Source: Serilophus lunatus (taxonomy: Eukaryota; Chordata; Aves; Passeriformes; Eurylaimidae). Taken from it: 64,000 nt of DNA. The position numbers and the translations under genes are program-made. Positions 24,546 through 36,600 of this stretch are shown here, piece after piece (the stretch's first letter is position 1; every line of letters begins with the position of its first letter). The notes beneath the pieces were generated by a model that worked only from the letters and a program-made list of their open reading frames with translations, was not told the origin of the DNA and ran no database searches. The stretch is taken from NCBI GenBank assembly GCA_013399895.1, contig VXBA01000883.1, positions 1,560,189-1,624,188 on the forward strand, in the 5' to 3' direction.

Positions 24546-24669
24546 CCATTTGCTCTGGCCAGACCCTGCCTGCCCAGGGAGGTCACACCCCGCGGCCCCT
24601 CCGGCCGGACCCTCCCCGCTCCCCTCACACCGACCCCGANGCGGGCCCGAGCCGCGTTCCGCCGCCAGC

Positions 24670-27600
24670 ATGTTCGGCCGCTCCCGCAGCTGGGTGGGCG
24701 GCGGGCACGGGAAGGCCGCCCGCAGCATCCACTCCTTGGACCACCTCAAGTGAGCGCGGAGCGGGGAGGGCTGGGGGGGGGGGAGGGGCTGGGAGGGGCT
24801 GAGGGGCTGTCAGGGGGTGAGGAGTTCCTCCCGCGAGGCTCCTCGGCGCGGTGCCCTCGCAGGGCCGGTGCTCCCCGGGATCGCCGCCCTGGCCGGGCCG
24901 CTGCGCAGCAGCGATCCGGGGAGCGGCCGGGGCAGCCCCGGGGCCGGGGGAGGCTCCGGGGTTCGGGGTGAGCCCCGCGGGGTTCGGGCTCCTCGTCCCG
25001 GCGTTGGCGGGGCAGCCGCGGGCCGTGGTGCCGTGATCCGTGTTTGTGTGGGTTGTAATAACGCCGCGGACTCGGTGGGGCAGAGCGATAAATACGAGGA
25101 ATGTCCCATTCCCCTGGAGGGAGGACTTTGTTTCCTGGCGCAGTCTGAGGCGAGATCCCGGGGGTGCCGGGGATGAGTCACGGCCGGGGCTGTCCCGGGG
25201 CAGCAGCTGCTGCACAATCAAAGCTGTTGAGCTTCAGAAGGGTGACCTTGGTCTGCCGAGCGCGGTGCTGCTGCCCGGCTGTTTTTTCCTGGCTCTGAAG
25301 AGTTGGAAGGATGGCAGGGGACAAAAATTTCCATTTCTTTATTCCATTTTCAGTGTCCCGCTGTTACGAGGAGAATGAGAGCCACTGTGATAGCACCTCT
25401 TTGCTCTGAACGGGGAAAGGAGGTCAGCAGAAGAGGAGGGGTTTTGTAAATTAAATCTCTGTGAATGAGTAGCTCGTTGAGAAAGAAGTGACTGGTGGTT
25501 TCCAATGACAGATTTTAAGGAGTGGGGGTCTGACAGTGATGAGCAGAGTGCACTGTACAAAGTTTGGATCTTACAATTGCTTTATCAAGATAATTTGTGG
25601 ATTCTGATCCTTCTCTCTGAACTGGAAAAATGATCAAAATGAGCAGGACTAACTGAAACACTTGCTTCCTATGACAGACAGGGAGATCAAGTCCATGAAC
25701 ACAAAACTGCTGAGGCAGAAGCACTGCGGGAGTAATTTAACCTGGTAGGTCAGACTAGTGAGTCAACATGGTCTGGGATTGCAGGAAAAATGGGAAAAGT
25801 CGTGTTCAGGTGTAAAGTTGGGAATGTTCTGTTTAACAGACAAGGGATGGTCACTGGGTGCTAGTCAGCACTAGTGGAGCTTTGGATCTGTCTGGCTTTG
25901 ATGTCACACTTGGAGAGAGAGCAAGAATGCTGGTGCATCATGAAATTTGAAGAAATTTAAGTTTAGAAAAAAAAAATAGGCTGATGAGAGGGAGCTTTGA
26001 GACTTTCAGACAAGAAAAGTGTGTCCATATGTTCTCTTGGGCCCACAGAGAGTAAAAAAAAAATTACATAAAGTAGAAAATGATTTGCAGCCAAAGGGAG
26101 TTGGGCTAGAAGTATTGGAGCTTGTGCTTGACTTCTTACCTGAGAATTGTAGAGTTCTCAAGTAAAATACCAGCTTTCTGTTCAGACTGTATATTTTAAG
26201 AGTCTGTTTAGCCAAGCTGCAGGAATTTCAGTTCCTAGCTGGATGTGGAAAGCAAAGGCAGTGATAGGGTGAAATTTAGGGGTTTTCCTTGGTAGCAGTT
26301 GAAGTGGGTAAATGGACAGTAGGAAAAAGGACAGAGATCCTTCATTTCAGGGTCACAGACAAAGTCAGTCTAGATAAGCTCATTTGATAAGCTGTCTGCA
26401 TTCTCCTCTTCTCAGCTCATTAAACCCCCATGTTATGTTTCAGGTGAAGGAGTGGAGCAGAGCACCCTGCCTTGGTACTCCAGCTTAGCTCAGCTTGGAA
26501 AAGCTGTGTTATAGTGAGTTACAGGAGTGAAATCAGGCCAGGCTAGCCTTGTGGCAGCACTTACATTTTTAAACCTGCATAAGGCAGAGTTTAGTCTAAA
26601 CTGCAAACAATGCACCTGTTTAGTGGTACCAAGAGTGTTACTGCTCTTTGTCAGTAAATGTTGGCTCTTTCCCATCAGTTCAGTGCAGTTTGTTTGAGGC
26701 TTGCTTTTGGAATTTTACTATTCAGACTTTCTGCAAACGTGCCGTGGGTTGGATTGGCTAAGGGAAAATTGGGGCGTTTTGTAGTAAGTGTTTAATACAG
26801 TGTCTTGGGCTGGTGAAAACACAATCTAATCCAGCTTCTGAAATGTGATCTAGAGAGGGATGAAACAGCACTCACACTGCCAGGACGCTTCTCACCATTA
26901 TTTTCCAGAGAACTTGGGGTTTTTGTGTGTCTTTGTTCCTGGATGCAGTTTTTTCTCCCTACTTTTCTGTGGTATTTTACATAACCCTGTTGTTACCTTC
27001 AGGTATGTTTCCCATTGTTGCTTCTTCACTTGGTGTGTTAATTGCCTTGTGATTGCACAAAAGGTTTGATGCCATTAGGGTTGGGTGCTGAACATTGCCC
27101 AGGCCTTGGTCAGATGCTGTGTCCTTAAACCTGGATGCCTGAAGTCTTTTTTCATGGGTGATTCATTTCCTGAGGTCCTGCCTGTGCTGTGCATTGAGTT
27201 TCCTCTGTGAGAACAGTATGGAATGACAAAGTTACAGGCAGAGAGAAGAAAAACAAGCATGTTATGGTTAAGTCTGGGGGTTTAAAATTTGAGTGCTTGA
27301 CTTCCTAAACTCTTACCTGTTTTAGTATATTTTTGTACATGATAAGCAGGGAAGTCCTTAATACACGCTGTCTGTATTCCTGAGTTATTACCTTACCCCT
27401 TGGAGCATGGTTTCTTACCAGAAAAATGTTCAGAATTTGGTTCGGTTTGTGAACCTGCTGACAGCATTTCCCACTGATTTGGGTGGTATTTGGTACTTTG
27501 ACACTTCCTGTGTTGATTTCAACCCAGTCTTCAGATACAGAGGTGACACAAACCTCCTCTCTGAGGGTTTTGTGTTTTGGAGCACAAATTTGACCCCTCT

Positions 27601-30600
27601 GTAATCAGCATTTAGACACAAGCTTCAAGGATTTGCCTACATATAAAAACAGAGGGGTCTTGTGATACTTTGTGTTCTCATTATATGGCATGTTACTCGT
27701 CTGGAAAGAGAAACAAGTCTGTGTGTTCTTTGTCATTCCTTTTCAAATAGATAGGTAAAGGAACAGCTTGGAGGTGAAGCCCAGGTTTGCTCTAAGTACA
27801 TCAGTGCCTTGGCAAATTAAGGAACTTGGCAGTAATGCTGATATTAAGTAAATAAATTTGGAGATAACGTATTTCTGACTATTAAATGTTTCTTGCTTTT
27901 TGTGTCTGTAATGGTTCATAGGCTCCTGAGGTGTGATAATAGCATGTAATTCTTCCCACTGCCTCCCACTGCCAGAGTTCTACTGTTGGGAAAGCTTTAT
28001 TCCCAAGGTTGTATAATGTGTGAGAAATGCATGTCCACAGATTCAATCATTTATATGTGACTTCAATTAAACAGGCTAAAATATGTGAAGTAATGCAGTA
28101 TTAATTACTCTTTTTTAACTCTCTCAGGAAAACAGTTCCTGTCCAGATTGCTCTGAAGGGAACTGATGTAATTGGCACCTTTTTGGCTGTTCTCTGCTCC
28201 TTTAACTGCTCAGAGCAGGGGCAGAGTTTGTGCTCTGTCTTTTGAGTCCCAGTGACCCAGTGGGAGGTTCCTGTGGGACCCCTGTGCTGTGTTAGAAACC
28301 CTGGGCCTTCTCAGGGAAGGGGTCAGACCTCACTGTCTGTCTTCACTGGGAGCCCTCACCCTGTCAGTGTCCACAGGGGGAATCTCGGCCCCTGAGCCTT
28401 GGATTAGTGGAAGAGGATTTGCAGGTGCTCTTGGCCTTGCTCTTTACTGACTGTCACGGGCTGCACGTGACCAGGCAGCTCTGACTGCAGGAGACTTTTC
28501 CCGGGGTGATTTCAGTCACTGTGCTGGATTTGAAAATGAGTATTGATCTATGAGGAGGGGGACAAATGCCCTGGAGATGGAGAGAATTTTTTTACTGAAG
28601 AAAGAGTGTGAAAAGCCAATTCCCCCTCTTCCTTCTCCTGCTACCTCTTCCCTTTTTCCTCCTGTTTGCTCTGCTGTCGGGCGATATCTGTAATGTGATA
28701 ATGACTTTGGTGTATGATACTGCCTTTGGCACACTGCTGATCTGGGGGGTGAGGGAAGGGAGCATGTGGTGTATCAGTTGGTTCAAGCTGGGAACTTGTA
28801 GGAGCTGTTGACCTCTTGATGCCCTGGTGCAGCACTCAACAGAGTAAAATTGTTGTTTAATGTTTAGGTAATACCAAAATCAGCAAGCGCATGGAGTTTT
28901 ACCATCACAGCACAGAACATTTTGCCATGTTAACTTCTCTAAGTAGCCCTGCGCCTTGCATGGCTTGTGAGGACTGGCTGTGTCTTGCAGCAAGTCCTGG
29001 GAGCCTCTGCCCAACTCAGTGGCAGCTCAGTGCTTGAAGATGATTTCCCAAACCAAATTTTCCAAATCTTAAGTAAACTTCTTTTCTACTTGCAAATCTT
29101 AGGTAAATATGGTGAAAGTTGTTGTTTGGTAATTTTTTTCTAAGTTCAAGCAAAAAGTTCTGAAATGAGTTAACATTTTGTTTTGTCTTTGTAAATCTGA
29201 TAAACAGTTGGAGCAGCCTCATGTGTGTTTTCAGTTAAATGGTGTTTTCGTCTCCAGCTGCATGTTTGCCCAGTGCAGTGATGGAGTTTCTTAGTGTAGA
29301 TAAAATTGATGGGAATACTCTTATGAAATGGGATTTGAAGTCTGTTTTTTGACCCAAACTTTTTACTTTAAACCCTAAACCAGATACTTCAAAATTTTGT
29401 TTTAGAAATGCACTGTGTTTCCTGGAACACTACAGAGGCTTGGCAAAATCAGTATTTTTATCTTTTACATAATAATAGCTGCTTGAGTTCTTTGGGTCTG
29501 TTGCTTAAAATTTGACTCCTAGAACTTCTAAACTCCTGCATGTACTAATGAGATTCTTAAAATTATGACCTGAATCACTGAACAAACTTCCATGGAATGC
29601 AAAACAATAACAATGGGCTGCTCCAGGGTCAGGACACAACAGGCTGCTTTTCCAGAAATGGATCCTGGGAGTTTTGATTAGCTCCAGTATTCACGGGAAG
29701 GTTGACTTTATGGAAAATCTGTCTTCCCTTCACATTTTGAGTGTGTTGCACAGAACTTCTGAAAGCTGGGATGTTGCTCCTGGTTTTCAGTAAGATTGCA
29801 CCATAGCAATACCTGAGCTGTGTTTAAGAATCCAAACTTGGGCAGTTTTAAAGTGACCTGAAATTTCTCTTGTATTTTTTTATTTTCATAATTTTGCACA
29901 TTTCTTATAGCTATCCTTTATTGCTCAATAAAAGAAACAAAAAAAAAGCAGAGGGGTGAAAAATAGTTGGGAATTTTGAGCTTTAATTAGAATTTACCAC
30001 CGCTCCCTTTTCTTTTTGTAGGACAAAAGGAATCGTTGATGTCGCAGCTTATTTTGAAAACTAAAAGCTTCCTTAGCGAGTGAAATTCTGAGACTTAGAA
30101 TACAAGGCTTTCAGGTTTTATTTAGCTTCCTGTCACCTGTGTCACACAGACATACCCTTTTATGAATGTCACTAGACAGCCTTAAACTGTTGCCCTTTGC
30201 CACAGTAAAGCTGGAATTCGCCCCCTCCTGAATCAGCAACCCAAGATGAATGAATAGTCTTTGACAGTCCTGCTATTAAACATCACATGGATGTGACTCT
30301 GAAAAGGGTCTGCAGACAGGAGAAGGGCTCTGACTTCTCTAGTTAGACCTGCATGTGCCTCTCCACAATTACTTTCTCCCACACCAGCTACTGCTTCTTC
30401 TAGTCCTCCTTTGTGTTGCTCGTCACTCCTTTGATCCAACATATCCCAAAGAAATTCCCATAAGAAGCACAGTGGGACAGATGTTACAGTTTCTAGTCCT
30501 GTGTTAGCATAGACGTAAGCACTGAGAGCTCACCTGGCTACTTAAGGCTTTGTTTCCTCTGTCACATGCTCTGTTTAACAACTACTTTCCTCTCTGCATC

Positions 30601-33600
30601 AATATTAGAAAGAAAGTTCAGGATTTGAACATTGTGCAATGATCAGACACAGCATGTGTGTGAGGTGACATTGTTACAGTGACAAACACGGTGCCTGGGA
30701 AGGTGGCAGGACAAGGAAGCACATTACTTGTTCTTCCTTTTCATTTTAGGTACATGTATCATATTTTGACCAAAAATACAACAGTAACAGATCACAACCG
30801 CAACCTGCTGGTGGAGACCATCCGTTCCATAACGGAGATCCTTATCTGGGGGGACCAGAATGACAGCTCAGTGTTTGAGTAAGTACTTGGGAGCACTTCT
30901 TGAAGAGTGCTTGGGATTGTACTGAGTTCTAGTTGAAAAGGTTGTATCTGCACTGTACCTCCATCCCATTCCTCACTGTCCTGTCTGCTCAGGAGAATTT
31001 TAGGAATGAGGAGTTTTTTTCTGCAGTTAATGTAAAAGAATTTTATGTATACATGTTTGCCATGTCCTGGTAGGAGGGAGTCCATGCTGTTCTCTTATAC
31101 TGCATTTCTGATTTAAAAACACTGCAAGCATTCACTTATGTTTGAATTGTACAATAAACCATAAAATGCTTGCTTCAGATGTGGAAAAAAAGAGTTAAAG
31201 TGGATCAAAAATAAGCTCTACAGTGTCACAGACAGGAAGTGCATCAGCTTAAAAGTGGCATGCGAATAAAATGTTATTCATTTAGAGGCTCTCCCTTTCC
31301 AGATTCTGATTGTGTGAGGTAGGGAAGCTGCCTGATCAATTGATTATACTAAAAATACAATATAAAAGACCCTAATTTCTTGATATCCTTTTTTGCATAA
31401 TTTGAATTTTTAAGCCCTCTGGTTTAGTATTTAAAACTTTGGAAAGATACTCTTTTATTTGCAGATACAGCTTTCTAAAACAATTCTTCATAAATGCAAA
31501 ACATGCTTCTGTCAGACTTGCCTTGAATCATCCCTAATCCCAGCCAAATTATGTCATTATGTTCCTGTACTTAGAGCATGGGACTTAATGACATCTCCAT
31601 TTTATTTCAGCTTTTTCTTGGAAAAGAACATGTTTGTTTTCTTCCTGAACATCTTGCGTCAGAAGTCTGGTCGTTACGTGTGTGTGCAGCTCCTGCAGAC
31701 TCTGAACATCCTTTTTGAGAACATCAGCCATGAAACATCACTGTGTAAGGGCACGCTTTTAATCTCCTCAGGGTTAAGTGATCAAGATTTGATTGAATCC
31801 CCTTTCATTCAATGAAATTTAGTACTAGTATCCCCTTGCAGAAGAACTACATGAGTTACTGAGTCTTTTTAATTGAACACTATCAAAAATACAGTGTAAA
31901 TTGACTCCAAAATGCCTTTTAATGTAAATTTTCAGGAGTACAAAGGTGTTGTTTGGTACTGCTGAAGCACTCAGCATATTTCAAGGGATTCTTTAAGTTG
32001 TGATCTGAAATGTTCACTTGCTGCCACAGATGATGTGGTGGAGCTGCGTGGTCTGATTTTGTACTGGAACTGTTCTGACATCAGTGGTGTTGGCACTCGG
32101 CCACGGGCAAGCACTTCAAGGCTTTTGGAAAAATACAAAGAGGATGGAGAAGTGGTAGTTAGTTTAAAGTACTGCGCAGTTACCATGAAGTGTGTCATAT
32201 TCAACCTTGGAGAATTAGGACTTTGGGAGAAAAAGAGAGATAACTCTTATTAGCTGCTGAGCTTACATATATCAAGGAATTGTGGAGTGTATTCTCAGTT
32301 GTCTTTTTCTTAAGGCCTTTGTAGGAAGCAATTCCTTTATATTACTGCTTGAAGTCTCATGAGTTGTTTGGCTAAAAATTGGTAACTTCAAGCATCAGGT
32401 AGTTTGTTGCTAGCTGGCACGTTAAATACAGCCTGTTACCATAATGATGTTTTTCTGTTAATCTGTGTAATGTCTTTTATTTTTCAGATTACCTGCTCTC
32501 TAATAACTATGTAAATTCTATCATTGTTCACAAATTTGACTTTTCTGATGAGGAGATCATGGCATATTACATATCATTTCTGAAAACTCTTTCCTTGAAA
32601 CTCAACAATCATACTGTACATTTTTTTTATAATGAGGTAAGTGGAGAACATTGCAGTATAATGTAAATGGACTTAGGAATTGATATCAGTGTGGCACATA
32701 CTCTATTTAGTCTCTTTTCTCATAATGTCTTGGATTTATTTTTATAATGGTAATACTAGTGATTGAGGATTCATTTGTGGGGATCTCTGCAGAAATATGG
32801 TAAAGAAGGTATTTGTCCTCATAGAATTATAATAAAATAAAAATCTGGAAGTCGGTGTTATACTGGACCTTTTCAGTAGTTCTGAAGTTTATTGCCCTGA
32901 GAATTGAGCTTGTTTGTGCCTTGTTTTCTTGTGCTTTCCTAAACAGGGTTTTTTATGTTGCATCACTTGGTTCTAAGAGGTTTAATCAGTCTAAAAATCA
33001 AAGGGCAAAGCCGACATTGGCTTTTCCTTCCTCCACTCTGCTTTTTGCCAGAAGAGGGCAGGAAAGCACTGAGTATGTGCACAGTTACAGTGGGAAGCTC
33101 TGATGCCTAAAGAAGTTTATTTTAATGCAGAGCTGCAGATGCAGATGACTGGGCATTGTAAAATCATTGCCATTACTTAAGTAGAAGGTAAAAATACCAT
33201 CTTAATCCCCAGAAAACATTTTTTGTACAGAATCTCAACAAATATCCTCTGCATGTCTAATGAGAACATACTTTCTTTCCCCTGTTACAGCACACTAATG
33301 ACTTCGCTTTGTACACCGAAGCTATTAAATTTTTTAACCACCCCGAAAGCATGGTCAGGATTGCTGTTAGGACTATAACTTTAAATGTCTACAAAGGTAT
33401 GCTTTTTAAATATTCAGCAAGGCATGTGCACAGATCTTGTTTGAGTGTGTTTAATTTCCAGGTGTTTACATTTAAGGGTTTTCTGTCTGTTTTATGAGAT
33501 TGAAAAGCTTAGAGTGTGGATGTGCTGCGGATAAACATTTTGGCATTTATGAAACATTGTCCCAAATGTGCAGTATGTACTTGTAAATAGGATTCTTTTC

Positions 33601-36600
33601 TCACCAATGAAACTGGTTTTAAAAAGCCACAAAAGTGTCGAGCATACACAAAGAACTTTAGCTTTCCTTCCAACAGAGATCAGAGTGTGACTGTATTTAA
33701 AAAGTAAACAGACAAAACCAAACCCAAAACTGAAGTGTTTTAAGAATATAAATTATATTTTACTGACAAAATTGAGCTTTATAATATATGAAGTAGTAAG
33801 CTGCATCGCATCCCTTGGGATTTGAAGTGCATTAGAATATGATTGTAGAACTCCTGGGTGCTGCAGTCACCCCAGTCTAAAGAAGAGCTAGAACATCCCC
33901 AGAGGTGCTCAGCGAAGACCAGGAGGCTGCAATCACAAATTCCTGTGCTGGGCATTCCAGTAGGACATGAGGGAAAACCCTGAAACTTCACTGCCAGAGT
34001 AGTTAAGTACTGCAACAGGTTCTCCAGAGAAAAATGAGGCATCTGTATTGTTTTGGGATCTTCAAAACTCAGCAAGACTCTCATCAACCTGATTGAACTT
34101 TGAAGTTAGTGCTTCTTTGAAAATGGATTTAGACAAGACAATATCCCAAAGTCACTTCCCTCTGAGGTCTTCTTGGGGTATATAAAGTTTTAAATAAACT
34201 GAAAATACCACAACGATCTAAGTAGAAAAACTGTTGTTTGTTTAGAACTTCCACCTCTGAAATCAGCATGCTGTAAGGTAGTATGCGTTGTGCAATGTTA
34301 GGATTTCTTGTTCTTTAATCCATTTTCAGTTAAATTACATGTTGAATTTACACAACTTTCTGGCAATTAAGAGAAGTAATGGTTTGATAACAGTCTTCAT
34401 AGAAGATTTTATGGTCATTTTTAAAACCGTGATCAGTTTGCTTTGCAAGTGACTGGATAACTTACATAGCAGATATGGTCTTTATAGTGTTGATTGCAAG
34501 GGACAAAGTGTTTTTCTTTTGTATTTTGAGAAATGGGCATTTGGTACTTGGTCTTCTCCTTCAAGGAACTGTCAATGCAAATATGAGCTCACAAAAAGAG
34601 CAAATTGTAGGCTTCATATCCTATTTGTGATATATTTATGTAACTAAGTCTTTTTATGGAAAAAATGTGTAGAATTTTATTGAATGTGATTGTGATATAA
34701 AGGTTAGAGTTGAAAAAGCACAGCTCAGGTGTTCAGGTTTGGTAATTTTCTATCTATTTGCATATATTCTGCTCTAACACCTATCCTGTATCTTTTAGTT
34801 TAGATGCTTTGTGCTTTAGCTTTTTGAACCCTCTTAGAGGATGTGACTATCCCAGTTCCTAATCCTGTTAACTGTTGTCTGTTTCTTTTGCCCTTCCTTC
34901 ACTGATGATTCCCGTGTTCCTTAATGCAGTGTCATGTAAGTCTAACTAGCTTGACTTTCAGCATTACTGCTTTATTCTTGCGCTTTTTTCTCTTCTTTTT
35001 AATAAATAATGTGCTAAAAGAACCTTTCTGAGTTCCACTAGATTTGTTTGTCTTCAGACATAAGTAAATATATCAGTATTGGGCTCATTCAACCCAGCTA
35101 AGAACTGATGTTTGTGTATATTTCCATTTCATGCATAAGGTAGTGTCAGGTATAAGCTCCTGTGGAGAGCAGCATGTAATCAAAATGCAGAAGAGATTTT
35201 GTTGTATTTCTTAAAAAGCAATAGAAAATACTGGCAACTGATTTTTCTTTTCAATAATTTCTCTTCAGTGGACAACCAACCTATGCTGCATTACATTCGA
35301 GATAAAACTGCAGTTCCTTATTTCTCCAACCTTGTCTGGTTTATTGGCAGCCACGTGATAGAACTGGATAACTGTGTGCAGACTGATGAAGAGTAAGCTT
35401 TTATTAATGCTGGGTATCGAATGGAAATGCTTTCCTCAAGTGTTGAAGCTCCCCTTGCTTTATCTGTAATAGTCCAATGACATTAGTGCCCGTATTCCCT
35501 TGTGGACAGTTGAGGCTTTTTATTCTTCAACGTTTTTTAGTGATTCTTTAAGTTCTGAGTTAGTGTTGTGTGGCCAATCTGTGCTAACACCCTGACAAGT
35601 AAGGTAGTGTTTGGCAACACGCTTTTTCTTCATCTCTGTTTAATTCTGCTAAATTAAATGAATACCACAATAGGTAATTTGTGCTTCTCAATCTTATAAA
35701 CTTTGTCTTTTTAGTGTTCATTTTCTGTGTATCACCTCAGTAGATGACCTTAGATTCTTGGAAAAAAAACTAAACTAGAAAGATGAACTTTATCAGACCT
35801 GACATTGCTGTGTAATATTCCACAATCAACTACAGAAATATTTTGTTGATTCAGGTTATTCTTGGCTTGGCTTGTCACCCCCTCCATGCAGTGGGTGTCT
35901 GTTCCTTGCTTTCTGAAAGTGAAGGGGTAGATGTTAAATGCAACACAGAATTCTTCTTTCATTTTTGGAAACAAGTCTTACCATTTTTTGTAGTTGACTT
36001 GTGAAAAGGCTCTGCCAGTGGAAAAAAGTTTTGTAAAAACAGGTTTCTGAAAACTTGGTATGTGCATCCTAAAGCACATATAAGCCTGGATGCTGTTTGC
36101 TAGTTGCATTAGTTGACTGAAACATCTTCAGGCAGTCTGTCTGCACAAGGTGATCTGTGGCAGGGATGCACATTAATTTTTTTATCCAAGTTTTTAAGAC
36201 TTTTGATTCTTTTTCTACTCTCTTTCAGGCACAGAAACAGGGGCAAACTGAGTGACCTGGTAGCAGAACATCTCGATCATTTGCATTACCTTAATGATAT
36301 CCTTATCATTAACTGTGAATTTTTAAATGATGTGCTGACAGACCACCTACTTAATAGACTTTTTCTTCCCCTTTACGTGTATTCATTAGTGAATCAAGAT
36401 AAGGTAAGCTCATATCTTCAGACAATTAATTGTCAAAGGTATTTCTTGCTTTCAGCAGGTGTAATGGTTTGTTCAGCATGTGTGTACTGTAGTAGTGTTA
36501 AGACTGTTCTTGTCTGTGTGTATGTTTTACTAGAAACAGCTGAAATAAGGTGACTGAGGAAGGGTTAGGGTCACTCTGAGAATGAATTTAAAAGCAGAAT

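Larger units (their letters stand above)
23226..24669. promoter_or_regulatory. DEXI / CLEC16A divergent promoter region (CpG island)
   Basis: The start codons of DEXI (minus) and CLEC16A (plus) are about 1.44 kb apart and face away from each other. The interval is very GC- and CpG-rich at both ends, with an AT-richer middle (about 23880-24120). No TATA box stands out near either gene, as expected for CpG-island housekeeping promoters. The interval also contains a 262-N gap, a single N at 24640 and a CR1 fragment, so promoter detail next to both genes is incomplete. Shared regulation is inference. Confidence 0.7.
30750..35392 (+). other. CLEC16A: CLEC16A exons encoding the FPL domain
   Basis: Six coding exons here (30750-30878, 31611-31744, 32488-32636, 33291-33396, micro-exon 34930-34935, 35269-35392) cover about residues 27-242, including the conserved FPL domain. 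Recognisable stretches include VETIRSITEILIWGDQNDSS, FFLEKNMFVFFLNILRQKSG and DFSDEEIMAYYISFLKTLSL. The protein is so conserved that only scattered residues differ from mammals, for example Pro for Ala in DNQPMLHYIRDK. All exon phases interlock. Confidence 0.95.
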
